DNA of 42,500 nt. Source: Symbiodinium natans. Its lineage: Eukaryota; Sar; Dinophyceae; Suessiales; Symbiodiniaceae. Position numbers and translations under genes: made by a program. The stretch is from assembly GCA_905221605.1 (NCBI GenBank), contig CAJNDS010000447.1:727657-770156 (forward strand), written 5' to 3'. The notes below the pieces were generated by a model, which ran no database searches, was not told where the DNA came from, and saw only the letters and a program-made list of their open reading frames with translations. Numbering within the stretch: the stretch's first letter is position 1; the number at the start of each line of letters is the position of its first letter. Shown here piece after piece: positions 21,000 through 32,500 of the stretch.

Positions 21000-21600
21000 A
21001 ACAAACTACACCATCGTTGAAGGGACGGGTGACCTTTTTTGATAGCTCTCCCGTTGAAGAGCGACTGGATCACAGCAACGTTGCATGGCGCTGTGCAATG
21101 TCAAAACCATAATTAAAGCAGTTTCTGGGTGGTTCTGCGCTTCACATCCCATGGTATGGGCTTCCCAATCTCTGAGCCGTAACAGCCTTAACAGCTTCAC
21201 AGTTTGAACCCTGTACCCACCGTGCATGGACATTGCCGATGTGCATTTGCCCCGTTTACGAAGGCTGGATACAGCAATTGCGTCAAGTCTGGGGAGAGTG
21301 CAGCGTTCGGCCACGCAGAAAAGATGCAACCTTGGTGCGATCCCTGACGAGACTTTGTCCCTAACTTCTGTGCTACATCGGCACAATCTCAAGGCATCGC
21401 ACCTCGGATTCAACCGTGCTTCGCGCTGATTCACCAAACTGATTCACCTGGGGAACTGCGAAGCTCTCAGCAACTTTCACTGGCAGTGGTAGATTGCATT
21501 AGATTGCGATCTGAAACGGTCCATATAAGCTTGAAGCCAGAGCTGATTTGAGAGCGTTGACCGCCTGCGCTTCAAGCGATCTCAAAGTCTCAAAGAGCGG
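21000..21600. other. Stretch with an unresolved coding block
   Basis: At about 21350-21210 on the minus strand more than one frame is open. NAALSPDLTQLLYPAFVN ending at a GT donor, and RDRTKVASFLRGRTLHS, both look protein-like. No complete exon structure could be chosen. Confidence 0.3.
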
Positions 21601-21639
21601 ATGGGACTTCTGGAAAGCCGCACCTTGGGGCGGAACATG

Positions 21640-22424
21640 ACGGCCCTTGCAGCATGCACCTCGAGGTGCGGATCGCACGGGAGAACCGAATCGCCTCAGA
21701 ACCGATTTTGGTACTGTTACTCATAAAAGCTCGTGCCCTCCACAGTACAGCATGCTGTTGTCCCACGAAGCCAAGCTGCTCTGCTGCCGCCCTCTGAGAG
21801 CTGGAGCAGCTGTGAGCCGGAGGCTTAGGGGCCACAAACTTTCCACAAGCTGTTGCTCCTCTTCCAAGCACGGGAACTCTATCGCCGCATCCAGCTGCGG
21901 GTGCTGTATGATGTCAACCAACAGAACAACTCGCACTGCCAGACTTGGCTTTTCCTTGAAGGAAGCGGTCCCTGGCGCCAAGTGCGGCCAAGTCCCGTGG
22001 GGCGCACGACATCGAGCTTTCTTAAAATTCTGCCATCGATGCTGGGCTGCACTTTAAGCGCAGTAACCTCCCCCCAAGACTGACATCCCCTGGTGCCCAC
22101 TGATGTTTCTTTGTTGTACCGAAAAGATCCAGCTGGTTGGTTCGGGTGGGGAGTGAGGTTGGGGGGAGGGGGATGCAAGTGCGCAGGAGTGCAGCTGTAA
22201 ACTGACTTTCCTGTTCATCTCGCGGCAAAGCAAGGAACTCGCTCCACACATCTTGGCATCAGTGGAGCCTCACTGCCAGCGGCGTCATGCTGAAACTTTG
22301 CTCCACCTGGGAATCGATCTCGTCGGAGTTGGTCTCCTCAGGAGCCATGAAAACCAGCCCATCGCACCTCCAAGTTCTCCACGGCCCACAGGGCCTCCGC
22401 GAGGTTGGAATAGCCTTGGGTAGC
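21640..22424 (-). CDS. Multi-exon gene of unknown function
   Basis: Several minus-strand blocks have good protein composition. About 22414-22370 reads YSNLAEALWAVENLE before a GT donor; 22240 to about 22175 reads VWSEFLALPRDEQESQF and TAALLRTC; 22067-21971 reads VTALKVQPSIDGRILRK and LDVVRPTGLGRTWRQ between an AG acceptor and a GA donor; about 21890-21838 reads LDAAIEFPCLEEEQQLVES; 21775 to about 21647 reads LGFVGQQHAVLWRARAF and SNSTKIGSEAIRFSRAI. The exon order is clear but not all junctions keep phase in my model. The helical AxW-type blocks recall tandem-helix repeat proteins, but no pentatricopeptide or TPR consensus is firm. An alternative frame in 22050-21721 is open to a TGA and could be the true C-terminus. 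Confidence 0.45.
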
Positions 22425-22439
22425 AAGAAACGTCCGATG

Positions 22440-23436
22440 AAAACCCCATATTAAACCTTATGTCCCTATAAATCCACTGTTTATGCATGCACCCTTTGAA
22501 TGTACTTGAAGCAGGACACCACACCACCCTATGAACCCTGACGCTGGGGATGCGGCGCAGCTTGGCGCAGCTGTACAAGAGCGCCCCTGCAGCGGAGACC
22601 TAGGCAGGTAGTAAGATAATGTAAGATAAGTGCATGGCCGCGTTGCTTCTCGCACTATTCTCTCTAGGTATGTAGAAACCCTCAAAAATATACAAGAGAG
22701 AGTTTATGTGCAACTGCAGTAAGATACACGACTTTAAGCTGCTAAAGCTGCATTTCTGCACACATAAAGCATGCCAGAGAGAGGTCTTTTTATGTCTTTT
22801 TGTTGCCGCCCTCAGCGTGCATCACTCAGCGGCCGCAGGGCTGCGCCGCTGGCTCCCACGCGACAGGCGGAGATCTCCACCCCCAAGGGGGGGAAACGGA
22901 AAACTGTGACACCAGTCTGAAGGTTGAGGCTGCGCACCTGGGCTCGCCCCCAAGCCCCGCCCAAAAATATAAAGAATAACATGACAAATGAAGGTATAAA
23001 GGACTTCGTGGCAGGAGTCGCTCAACAGCAACATAAGGCCCCGGCCGGGAAGCGGCTGAGATCGCGCACGAAGAAGACCTCAACAAGCTGAAAAGGAACT
23101 GCCGCTGGTTGCGATCTCCCTAGGTACTTCGATAATTGTACATGATAATCCCGGGTGCCTACCGCTACATACCTACACGATCACGGCTGCTCGTCACTAT
23201 ACACTACATGGACTTGGGTGCAGCAGGCGGCTTTTGCCAGGTCGCTACCCAGGCGATCGGCATCCTCCAACGCCGGTCGCGGGAGTCTTGTGTTGAAATC
23301 CTGCAGCCAAGCCCCGGGAACCCTCCCTGAAACACCTGCATGATCCTGCATGTCAGCTTAGACCTACATAGTAATCATATAACGATTACATCATGATTTA
23401 GAGACACCCCGAACGCCAAACTCGGCACACGGGTAG
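22440..23436. other. Stretch without a supported gene
   Basis: Contains CCTATAAATCC at about 22465-22475, one of the recurrent intron words, and a small hairpin GTAATC...GATTAC at about 23371-23389. A minus-strand block at about 23273-23200 (DADRLGSDLAKAACC) following GGAG could be the last exon of the fibrillin-like gene, but a phase-true junction was not found. Confidence 0.4.
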
Positions 23437-24225
23437 TCAAGCGTCGATCCAGAACTCCGAAAAGTTCACCTCAACCTCATCAGTACCAATGGTTGAAAGT
23501 GTTCCCGCCGCATTGAGCCAGCCACTGCCAAATGGCCCCTGGCATGCGAAGGAACCGCCGAAAAAAAAACCAAGGACAACTAACCATGCGGGCTGGAAAG
23601 AAGACACTTCACATCGCACTTGCGGTCCCCCGGCCTCGAATCGAACAAAGGACCGGATCTCCGGGGATGCGCCAGCCGATGTGCAGGCAATGTCATAGTA
23701 CACATCCAGTTGTGTGAGGGCAAGGGACCCCAGTGTGCGGATGTGCGGCGCGTAGCTGACACGCCAGAGGCCGGCCCAGTCTGCCTCCGCACCGGCAGCG
23801 GCGCTTCCTCCACTTTCTTGAAGCAGCTCCTCCGTAGCCTCGCGGGTTTGGTCCCCTTTCCAGACAGGAAAGGCCACGGAGAGGTCCGCGTTCTTGCAAA
23901 GCACCGCCTCGCTGGACCCAGTGCTTGCGCGTGCCCGCCGGGGAATGGATGCACATCCAGCCGCACATCCCAGGCCACAGAGCCATGCTGACAGCGCGCT
24001 GCGCCGACCACTCACGCCATGGCCGCCCGCGCTCAAGGCCAGGCCTGCCCCTCGCAATGACCGGGATGACCAGGGCGCCGTCACGCAGGACCGCGTGGTC
24101 ACCTGAGTCACCTGCGGCTGCATCAAGGCTGTGCCCAAGCCATGGCCGCACGGTATTGCGAGCATCCCCCGAGAGTACCTAATGTTCCGAACACACTTAG
24201 ACCAAAGACCAAAATGCAGCATCAA
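23437..24225 (-). CDS. Fibrillin/lipocalin-like protein, probably plastid
   Basis: The frame carries an N-terminal Arg/Ser/Ala-rich region with a hydrophobic stretch (SAWLCGLGCAAGCAS) that could serve plastid import, then a predicted beta-rich domain: WAGLWRVSYAPHIRTLGSL, QLDVYYDIA, IRSFVRFEAGG, SGWLNAAGTLSTIGTDEVEV and NFSEFWIDA. The order GLW-YAPHI, DVYY, GWLNA-G and V-V-F--FW is what I associate with algal plastid lipid-associated (PAP/fibrillin) and lipocalin-like proteins that bind lipids; the assignment is by pattern only. Bases 23607-23539 (69 nt, start GT, pyrimidine tract, end GCATGCCAG) look like an in-frame intron; removing them joins VRCE to GPFGSGWLN. The true start may be a later ATG than 24225 and a last exon may lie below 23437. 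Confidence 0.55.
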   Translation of the reverse strand: MMLHFGLWSKCVRNIRYSRGMLAIPCGHGLGTALMQPQVTQVTTRSCVTAPWSSRSLRGAGLALSAGGHGVSGRRSALSAWLCGLGCAAGCASIPRRARASTGSSEAVLCKNADLSVAFPVWKGDQTREATEELLQESGGSAAAGAEADWAGLWRVSYAPHIRTLGSLALTQLDVYYDIACTSAGASPEIRSFVRFEAGGPQVRCEVSSFQPAWLVVLGFFFGGSFACQGPFGSGWLNAAGTLSTIGTDEVEVNFSEFWIDA

Positions 24226-24261
24226 GTCCTAGTGAGATCCTTCAGTCCTTCAGGTCTTATG

Positions 24262-25461
24262 TCATTCCAAGCTGAGGTGCAAGTCCAAAGCATTCCAAAG
24301 CTTGAGGAGGCCGAAGGATGATGCATCGAACAATTTCCAGAGATTTCCAACATCTGCTTGGGCACTCCGCATATGTTCACATGCAACATCTTGCAACAAA
24401 GCTCCTTCAGTTGGCTCGAGGCATCGGCTGCATACCCGGCCTGCTGTGCACCGGTAAACCTGCTGCTTGTTGTCAGGCGCAGCGCCGGGACAGATGCGCG
24501 TGAAACCGAGCAGCATGGCGGGCCTTTCATTATCAGCAATCAGGAAGTAGAGCACCTGGTCCACATGCTGCGCGAACGGCAGATATACCCATTCATTTCA
24601 TGCAACTCTCACTAGTGTGCAGAAAGAAGACTTGGGTGGAGAATATGAGAAAATCCATGAGATGCATGGAGAGCACAGAAACGATGCGCAGAGAGTTGGA
24701 AAGGAAACGCTTTATGTGACGAGAAACCATCTATGATCATCTATGGTCCCCCTCGCTGCATCCTTCTCAACTTGAGACCCGCGCAATCGCAACGTCGTGG
24801 AAGATCGAAAGCACGGAAACCTCTCGAAATCATGCAGGGCAGATCCATTCCAAGCGGGTGCACTGATTCTTTGGGCCAGTACTGTCAAAGGAGATGTAAG
24901 CTGCGTCAGCCGCAGCTGAAACCTTGGTTTGCTGCGCTTTCACAGTCTCATTTTGCTGCGTCATGGGGCGGGGGGTGGCTTTCCGGGCTTCTGGGCGGGC
25001 AGTGGGGGTGGGGAACCGTACAAGATATCGCCCAGTCGCACTAAGATGCCGGTTGCACTGGCGGCCACCTCAACGCGACATAAAGTCTGGCCAAAGATGC
25101 CAAAGACAACAAGCTAGCTTCAATTGTGTGTTGCTGCGAGTTCCATTTTATGGCATGTGACGGTTTCTCCAAGCCCCGTGCAGCCACGGCCAGGGGCATC
25201 GATGGCAACACCCAGTCCTTGCTCAATGGCAAGATGGCCAAGCCTGGCCAGAGAGCCCCAGCACAGCATGTGCACCCCTATAAACCCTGCTGCAAGCATC
25301 GCCGCCGAATCTTCAACAAATGCGCAGGTGAGGCTCACCAAGCCGGTCACCTGCCCCCAACACGAGAGGTGAGGGCAAGCCCTCCGACCAACAAAGGAAT
25401 CGCAACCCGCAAGCCCATTCATTGGCATCTCGAATTGCTCAATGTCAAGAACATACAGCAT
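24262..25461 (-). CDS. Unknown protein, multi-exon
   Basis: The best block starts after a CGCGCAG acceptor at 24567 and runs open to TGA at 24262: HVDQVLYFLIADNERPAML, LGFTRICPGAAPDNKQQ, then CLEPTEGALLQDVACEH and LWKLFDASSFGLLKLWN, ending DLHLSLE. Upstream, 25461-25120 reads CAFVEDSAAMLAAGFIG, HMLCWGSLARLGHLAIEQG and GVAIDAPGRGCTGLGE, while an overlapping frame from a GCCAG acceptor near 25244 to a TAG at 25041 reads LAILPLSKDWVLPSMPLA. One of these two is probably coding. I cannot place the junctions, so this may be one or two genes. No family recognised. Confidence 0.4.
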
Positions 25462-26229
25462 CTAATATAGAGTCACAAAAGAACCGAAGGGACCTCCCGC
25501 GCGCGCCGTTCGCGCAAAGAAAGCCCCTGTCGGACGAACTGGGGCCCTGGCCGGGTTGCAAACGAAGGCAACCTGGGCCTTGGAGGGCGGCTGCTGGGCC
25601 AAGTTCACAAACCTCAGGACAAGAAGTCGCTGAACAGAAAAGGGATCAACAGGATGGCTACCTAATGCTACCAAGTGAAGTGGCAAAACCAAATCACGTA
25701 AACATGCATGTCTGTGGATGTCTGCAGGCTCTGCTCGAAATGAACACATTCTTGAAGCGCAGCGGATGGCCTGAGCCATTGCCTTTTGAGCTTTCCTTCG
25801 GCGCGCGTGTTGCCCCACTCGTCTCAGCAGCGTCATCTGCACTTGGGGCAGACGCTCGGTGCACTTGTGGTGCAGGCACCGTGCCTCAACAAAATTGCTG
25901 TACAAAGAAAACATACACCTTGGCAGACTTGGCAGCTTGGTGGGGTGCCACACTCTCAGTGACTATAGCTATCATTAGCTAGTTTCTGCGTTGCTGCTGT
26001 GGGGGCCACTGTCCACATTGTGAACAGATGACCTTAGTTTCGAAGTGGCTGCCAGTTGCGGATGCACACCTCGCATCGGGCCCATCATATGTCCAGAGGC
26101 CAGTGCGTGTAGGCATGCGGCGTTTGGGTTTGGTTGCAGGGGCCCATCGTCTCTCCAGAGACCCCTGCATCAAAACGTATCAGAACACCACAGGATACCA
26201 CAGGTCCGCTGCAGCAGCAGCTCAGCAGC
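25462..26229. other. Stretch with overlapping open frames, no gene chosen
   Basis: Between about 25700 and 25900 three frames are open at once. The minus frame RLPQVQMTLLRRVGQHARR with KAQKAMAQAIRCASRM is helix-like; the plus frame has a Cys-rich tail. Codon use does not separate them. This is the downstream flank of the pirin gene. Confidence 0.35.
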
Positions 26230-27652
26230 TCAGTAGCTTCTGCTGTCAGATGTCTGTTCCATCTCGAAAAGCAGAAGCAAAGCTCCTGTATCAGAGGCCC
26301 TGGGCTGCAGGCCCATAGGTCCCTTAAGCTCCGCTGCATCGTGCTGCTGGAGCTGCTTCCCATCTAGTTGCACACTGCCCTCCACACAGAGCAGATACCC
26401 CTGTCGTCCGGCTTCAAGATCCAGTTTTGGGAGGGTCGTGTGGGGGCTGACCTCGGATAGGAAGACGTTACAGTCCTGGTAGATTCGGACGGGGGCTTTG
26501 TGGCCGCCCTCTGCATCACAGGCGATGTGGGCCCACTGGTTCCGACGTAAAGCCTGGACTGACTAACTCCGCAGTACAAGGTCCCATCACTCTGCATTCC
26601 ATACCGCATGATAAGAATCTTAAGGCGCGCTTCCTGCAGCTTTCTGTACATAAGAGGTCTGCCCTATAGGCCATGAACTCCCTTTCGCTCCACGAACCAG
26701 GTTAGTGTAAGCTAGGGTTCAGGGGCTTTAGAGGGCCTCTAAGGCCCAGCTGCGGTACTATGATGGAATCAGGTACCCAATAACCATACCAGGGGATCTC
26801 AAGAGGTTCGGAGAGCAACTTCACCTGACTCCACCTGGTGAACGGGGAGATGGAGAGGCGGTGCTCCAGGTTACAGATGCAAGTGTAACGTGCATGCTTG
26901 CATTGGCGCCCGCCTCAGCCTCCGAGCCACCAGTCATGGAGCCGTACCTTGGCCGCAGGCCCCGCCTCCTTGGCACCACCCAGCACTGCACGAAGCGCAG
27001 GGCCGTGCTCTGCAAGTTGTGCTCCGAGTGCTGGATGCCGGTGCCGGCTGTCATGAACTGCACCCCACCGCGGCCCAGCGTTTCCTCTGTGCCCATGGAA
27101 TCCCTGTGGGTCAGGTGGCCCTGGCCGAGGGCTACGTGTGGCATGGGCTGCACTCGCTCCGTTGGCAAACAAAAACAGCCCAAGTGAAGCGCATTTAGAG
27201 GCTTTCAGCAACTGGAACACGCAAGGGTTGTGCCTGGATAATGAAGGTCAGGATCTCCATGTCGCGATGAGGGTGCCTAGGCTCAAAGGAATGGAGCCCC
27301 AACAGCGCTGTTTCCGTGTCACACAGAAAACAGCCTGCCAAAACAGTAGAAGCGGCATTCCAAATCCCCGCTTTGGCTGAACAAGGTCGTCGTTCATGAC
27401 TCGCAAGACGCCGAAGTTGTCCGGCCCTCCATCGTACTCGGCAAAGTTGAAGTGGAAGCGAGATTTTAACCAGTTGCGATTTGTCCAACCCGGCTCACCT
27501 GGTGGCGGGTTGGGTCGATTGCCAAACCACGCGGGGTTGGGCTCGCTCATGTAGAGCTGGCGTTGGGGGATCGTCCTCACAACTGCTCTGTCAGTGGCCG
27601 CTTTCCCGGTGCCCAGCAGGCAGCCGAAACCAAAGGCGGCGCTGAAGGGCAT
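26230..27652 (-). CDS. Pirin-family bicupin, complete four-exon gene
   Basis: Pirins are iron-binding cupins; some act as quercetin dioxygenases, others as redox-sensitive nuclear co-regulators. Exons: 27652-27357, 27276-27234, 27120-26920, 26553-26230, total 864 nt, 287 residues plus stop. Introns of 80, 113 and 366 nt all begin GC and end AG before G; phases agree. The N-terminal cupin is canonical: RFHFNFAEYDGGPDNFGVL, RVMNDDL, then MHPHRDMEILTFIIQGHLTH, RDSMG, GGVQFMTAGTGIQHSEHN. Metal ligands H100, H102, H144 and E146 are all present. Exon 4 gives the C-terminal cupin: LRRNQWAHIACD, APVRIYQDCNVFLSEV, GRQGYLLCVEGSVQLDG and GALLLLFEME. An in-frame TAA six bases before the ATG supports the start at 27652. 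No targeting peptide is obvious beyond a mildly hydrophobic first 15 residues. Substrate unknown. Confidence 0.93.
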
Positions 27653-29555
27653 GGCTTCTTATTCTGGCTTCTTTGGAGGTTGTAGACTCTTGCAGACCTG
27701 CCCTTGGGCCACTTCAGACAATAAGCTTCCTGACCTGGCACACAACCTCTCCATGCACCTGAGTGGAGCGCTGCTCCTCAGGGCCACCCAGGAGGAGCTT
27801 GATGGCTGTGAACCTCTTGGAAGACACGTGTCTACAAAGAGGTCCCACAACAAGGCAGCCCCTCTGAGGTCCAGGCTTGAAAGCGTAGGCAAGGCCGGAC
27901 CCCAGCTGAAGGGAAACCTAAGTCCAATCACACATGGGGGCTTTCGAAAGTTGGGGGGCCCCCAATATAGATCCCTTAAGAGTAGGATCCCCTTATAATG
28001 GGACATAAGGCTCAATAATGAAGTAACCCTAATTTAGGCAACCCCCACATGGAGCCGTGTCTCTGGTGCTCTCAGCAAATCTCTGCGCTCTCAGGCCCAC
28101 ACCCCGACCATGCTGCTGTTCCAAGCTCCCTGGCTTTCAATCCATCAAGCTCGACTGCAAGCACAAGGCGAAGCTTCGCAGAACATGCCTTGCTGTTCTA
28201 GATTCGACAGCAGGACCCGCAAGATAGTCACAAAGGGAGCCCTGAGTTCAATCCCCACCTGATGGCACAGTGGGGTTCTCAAAGAGAGCAACGCTGTTTC
28301 CCTGGCTTCGAGGGGCCCTCAATGGACAGGGCTCGGAGTCACGATCGCAGCAGCCCCACTCCCCAAAATCGCTACAATCACTGCGTTTTCTACTTCCTTA
28401 CAACAATAGAGGCCCCTTCTATCTCGAAGCCTTCAATGCAACAGCTGAGAAAAGGATCCCTCTCTCTCTCTCTCTCTCATACTAATTCGGGAGGGGGGGC
28501 CTGCTGTTTCAACGATCGTGTGACAAACGAATTGGTTGCCGAGTTTGGACCTCTGGCCTCTTTTTCATTGCGGACTGCCCCCGCCCACTAGCTGGCTTTT
28601 TTGAAAAAGGCATATGTTGCGGTCTTTTACTCGTCTCTTACGCTCCACCTACTGTAGTGGCTGGGGGGCAGTCTCCAACACATTCACCGCATTCAACGCT
28701 TGTGGCATGAAAAAGTGAAAGTTTGTTGACCGCACGGGCCATCTGGCTTCTCAAGGCCGTTGAGACCTCGATCGGTGGATGGCTTCTTCGTGGCATGGAA
28801 ACTGCGACTGACGCATCCTAGAACAAGACTCCGCTCCTGTAAGCGTAATACAACATAACAAAAGAAATACAATATACAACATGTGTATAATAAATGAAGA
28901 TACATATATATATATATGTGTACCTATCTAAATACACATTGAATATGTACATACACATATACATACACATATGCAAATACACATACACATACATATACAT
29001 GTACATGTGCATCGATATGAACTTATATCATGTATTCACATACGTATAAATAGATACATATATATATGTATAAATATATAGATAAATGTGGACACTGTTG
29101 ATCTCGCCCTCTCACCGGATGTTCAGCCGTCACTGGGCGCTGACCAGTTCAACACCGTCAAGGCGAAGGCCTCCCCACAGGGGCACAGGGGGGAAAACGG
29201 CTTCAATAGGGTTTAGGGTTTAGGGTGTATAGGATGTTTTATCCGCTCCCGCATAGCTGGCCGAACCGCAAAGAAGGGTTTGACTTCTGGTCTTCTCGGA
29301 GGGGAAAAATGTTCTGGGTCAGTCGATCCTTGAACGAGTCAACCCATCACCACCCCAAACAAGGGTTTGGGGTTTATAGGGTTCAGGGTTTAGGGTGTTT
29401 CGGGCGCGGCATTGTGTAGAGGGTATGTTGCAATATAGTTCTGAAATTATACATATATGGCATGTTCTAAGAAATTAATGTACTTCAAGGGATTTGCAGG
29501 ATCCATTGTGGCATTGTTGGCTATATATATATATATATATATATGCAGTATGTAA
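27653..29555. other. Gap between pirin and transporter genes: repeats, no supported gene
   Basis: A minus-strand frame at 27659-28015 is open but stops just before the pirin start and lacks clear support. A CT tract lies at about 28460-28479. A TACATA/ATACAC microsatellite fills about 28895-29085 and a pure TA tract lies at 29521-29544. TTTAGGG and GGGTTTATAGGG words occur at about 29205-29235 and 29365-29400. Confidence 0.5.
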
Positions 29556-32500
29556 CTATGTCTGCCCTGGACATCCCACTCGCATTGCAGGCGTCACCTT
29601 GAGTTTTACTGAATTTTCCTGCTCGGCAAGCCACCTTCGCAAATCCACCCACAACGTCTCCAACTGAGTTTCAGCTGAACTGGGGGTCGCACGTGGTACT
29701 GGTGGCATGTCTATCTGCGGACTGCCGTCAGCAATGCCACATAAATAGGCAAGGCTGTGACATCTCACAATTGAACCCTATCAACGCTAAACCCCCGGTG
29801 CCCTCGCACCAGGGGAGCAAGCCATGCAGATCACAAAGGTTTGTTTGCTACGCAAATTGGTCCACGATGGAGACAGCTGTCAACAGCGCCATCAAGGACA
29901 AGTTCACCTGGAATCAAGATGGATTCTCTGCGCACGGTAAGCTTGCACACAAATGCACGCATGCAGTGCACCTAGGCAAGGCTTCATCTTGACTGCACCT
30001 TTCAACTAGTGCAAGCAGCGGGCCCAAGCGATGATTTGCCACATGCGGCGCGGCTTCGCAGCCGCTTGGCAGCGCAGGCTCTCCCATGCAGACGTCTTCC
30101 AGACCGGTCGGCTTGCATCGGCCTTGGTTTCGCCACGGATTTGTCCATTGGGCTGCTGCAACAGTGTCTCTTGGCCTGCAGTTGCCATGAAATGCTCACC
30201 AAGTTGCAGAGCTGACGCACTCACCTTATAAGTCGAAGGCAACAGAGACGGCTCTCGCACATCCCTCAGCGAGGCCAAGGCGGGCGTTCATCGGCACGGC
30301 AGCTTGATCCTGCTTGAGCCTCGGAGGGGGCTCAACATGGCTCACAAACATGTTCACACAACAATTCTACGTCGTCTTCGTGCATGATGTGGAGCGCAGA
30401 CAGGAAGAAGAGGCTGGGTGCCATCAGGTTCACGAAAGACGAGGTGAAGGTACCGGAGAAGTCCACTGCGTTCTTGAAGCCTGAAAAGGACTGGCAGACC
30501 GCGGCGAGAAGCGGCTAGGGCAGGAAAGGTTACACGCTTTCACGGAACTGCGCAAGAAGAGAACTCCGTACCTTCGCCCGTGTAGAGCAGAACGGACACC
30601 CCAAAGGGAACAAGCACTGCAGCTGCCCCGGCGACCTGAAGGGACCGTTGCATAACACGGACGCGAAGTGCTTCTGCAAGCACTGTGGCCTTGCGGCCCA
30701 CAAGCTTGCTTTCGATCAGGTTGTAGCGCATGAGAATGGAGAAGATTGGGATGGACGCCAAGTTGGCCGAGATGGCGTAGGCCTGCACGGTCACGAAGGC
30801 CTCAGACTCAGAAAATCTCAGAAATGCCAAGGCCAAAGGTGGAGTGGTTCAGGAGGTCTGACTTGTCGCATGATGCCTTAACAACGGCAGATGACCCACT
30901 TAATTTCAGCTCGCCAGGCTCGCCACTTCTATCGAAGCATCTGCCACGCGCCGTGAAACAAAATCCCGATTCAACCCTTCCAGGAGAACTTGTTGCTGCC
31001 ACTGGCTCCGTGGACCTCACCAGCTGCGATCCCTCCTGGCTTCCAGCTTCTGACGGGGGGAATTAGAGATGATCAACAGTTGCGGGTGTGTCCGTTGCTC
31101 CTGAGGCGAGATGTGGTTCAGCTGAGAAAGCAAAGTGTTGTCTGTTGTGAAGTAGGGCGTAAAGGCCATACCACCGAGGATGCCCACCATCAGGTATCCT
31201 GACAAACAACTTACGGAGGGTTCCCAGAATCTTCCACCACCTCTTCTGGACTCACACAGCCCTGACAAGACAGGTCCACGAGTCCTACCACTGCAAGTGC
31301 GAGGGTCACGAGGATCGTCCTCAGTGGCGGCACCTTGGGTCAGTGTCCACGTTCGCTTCTTTGTACCCTTATAGCCCTAGAGGCCCAATCCTACGGAACC
31401 TGCAGGCAACTGTCAAGTGCTCTGGACTGTGTCGCTGCGGGGCCCAAACCCTCATACAGTATACTCAATGCAAACCAGGACTCTGAAAAACCCTGATCTA
31501 GGCCGTGATGTGACCCTAAAAATACAAAGCCCCTGCTTCAACTTCCTTATTTTCACTGAGCTGGGCACGCCTGGCTTCTTCTCACAGACCCAGGACGGAA
31601 CGGTGGAGATGAACCTCAGAAGTAGAGCAAGCCATCTTGCAAGGCAGCGCAGCACACAGTGCCATCGGGCTGAGCAGCATGAAGTTGAATAGGATGGTGC
31701 CGCCTCGGGAGCAGAGAATAGGAGGGCCATTTGCAGATATTCTGGGCCTTTAGTGGCCGTCACAATTTTTAACACAGCGCCCTTGTGGAGGGTGCTATTC
31801 TTGAGGAATTCCACAGAGCTGAGCTGCCCATGTTGTGAAGGGAGGAGCCCACTGCAGGTACCCTGTCGGCTTCCAGACCCAAGGCGAAGAAGATCAGAAC
31901 CCACAGCATGATCCTGAGCCAGTAAGCAAGCAGCGCGGCTCCGCGACATCACTTGTCACACTTACTTCATGGCTACCAAAGGCGGGACTCCGTGGCAACT
32001 AGGTTTTCTGCGTGCAAGCGTGTGGAGGCCCTTCTAGATGTTGGCAGGAATCTCGGGCGGGAGGGGGTTGATTGAATCCACTGCCCTGTTTAGGCCTCAC
32101 AGAATGGAACTTCGTGGTTTGGGTCTCCTAGCCTGGGAGGGTCATAGTTGCAAGCCTACCGACCGAGACCTTCCAAAGCCTCACAAAGGGTTTCGGGCTT
32201 CAATGGGCTTCAGCTACCTCAGCTACCTCTGGACAGGGCTGGTTTGCAAACGCAATGAGGTGACAAGCTGCGACAGAAGGATAATGATCAACGCGGCATT
32301 CTGAACCTCATGGTCAAGTAAGCCTATACAGCACAAATGGGTCAAAAAGGCGACCACACACTTGCCACAGCGTCTGCTTTGGTGTTGGACTCCAAGATCC
32401 GAAATCTCGAGCTTGGACCAAAACAAATAAAAAAGACAGAGAGAGAGAGAGAGGGAGAGCTTGGAAAAAGAAGCGCAGCACAGCATCGACATGCTCAAGC

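Noticed and set aside
25422-25982. 186-codon plus-strand frame
   Set aside because: Both strands are open here; codon endings do not favour it, there is no domain, and all supported genes are on the other strand.
28235-28262. GTTCAATCC, a tRNA B-box-like word
   Set aside because: No matching A box, no cloverleaf stems and no acceptor pairing can be drawn around it.
30312-30322. GGCTCAAG on the minus strand near the transporter 3' end
   Set aside because: It lies in the proposed last-but-one intron, is not near a start codon and is only eight bases long.
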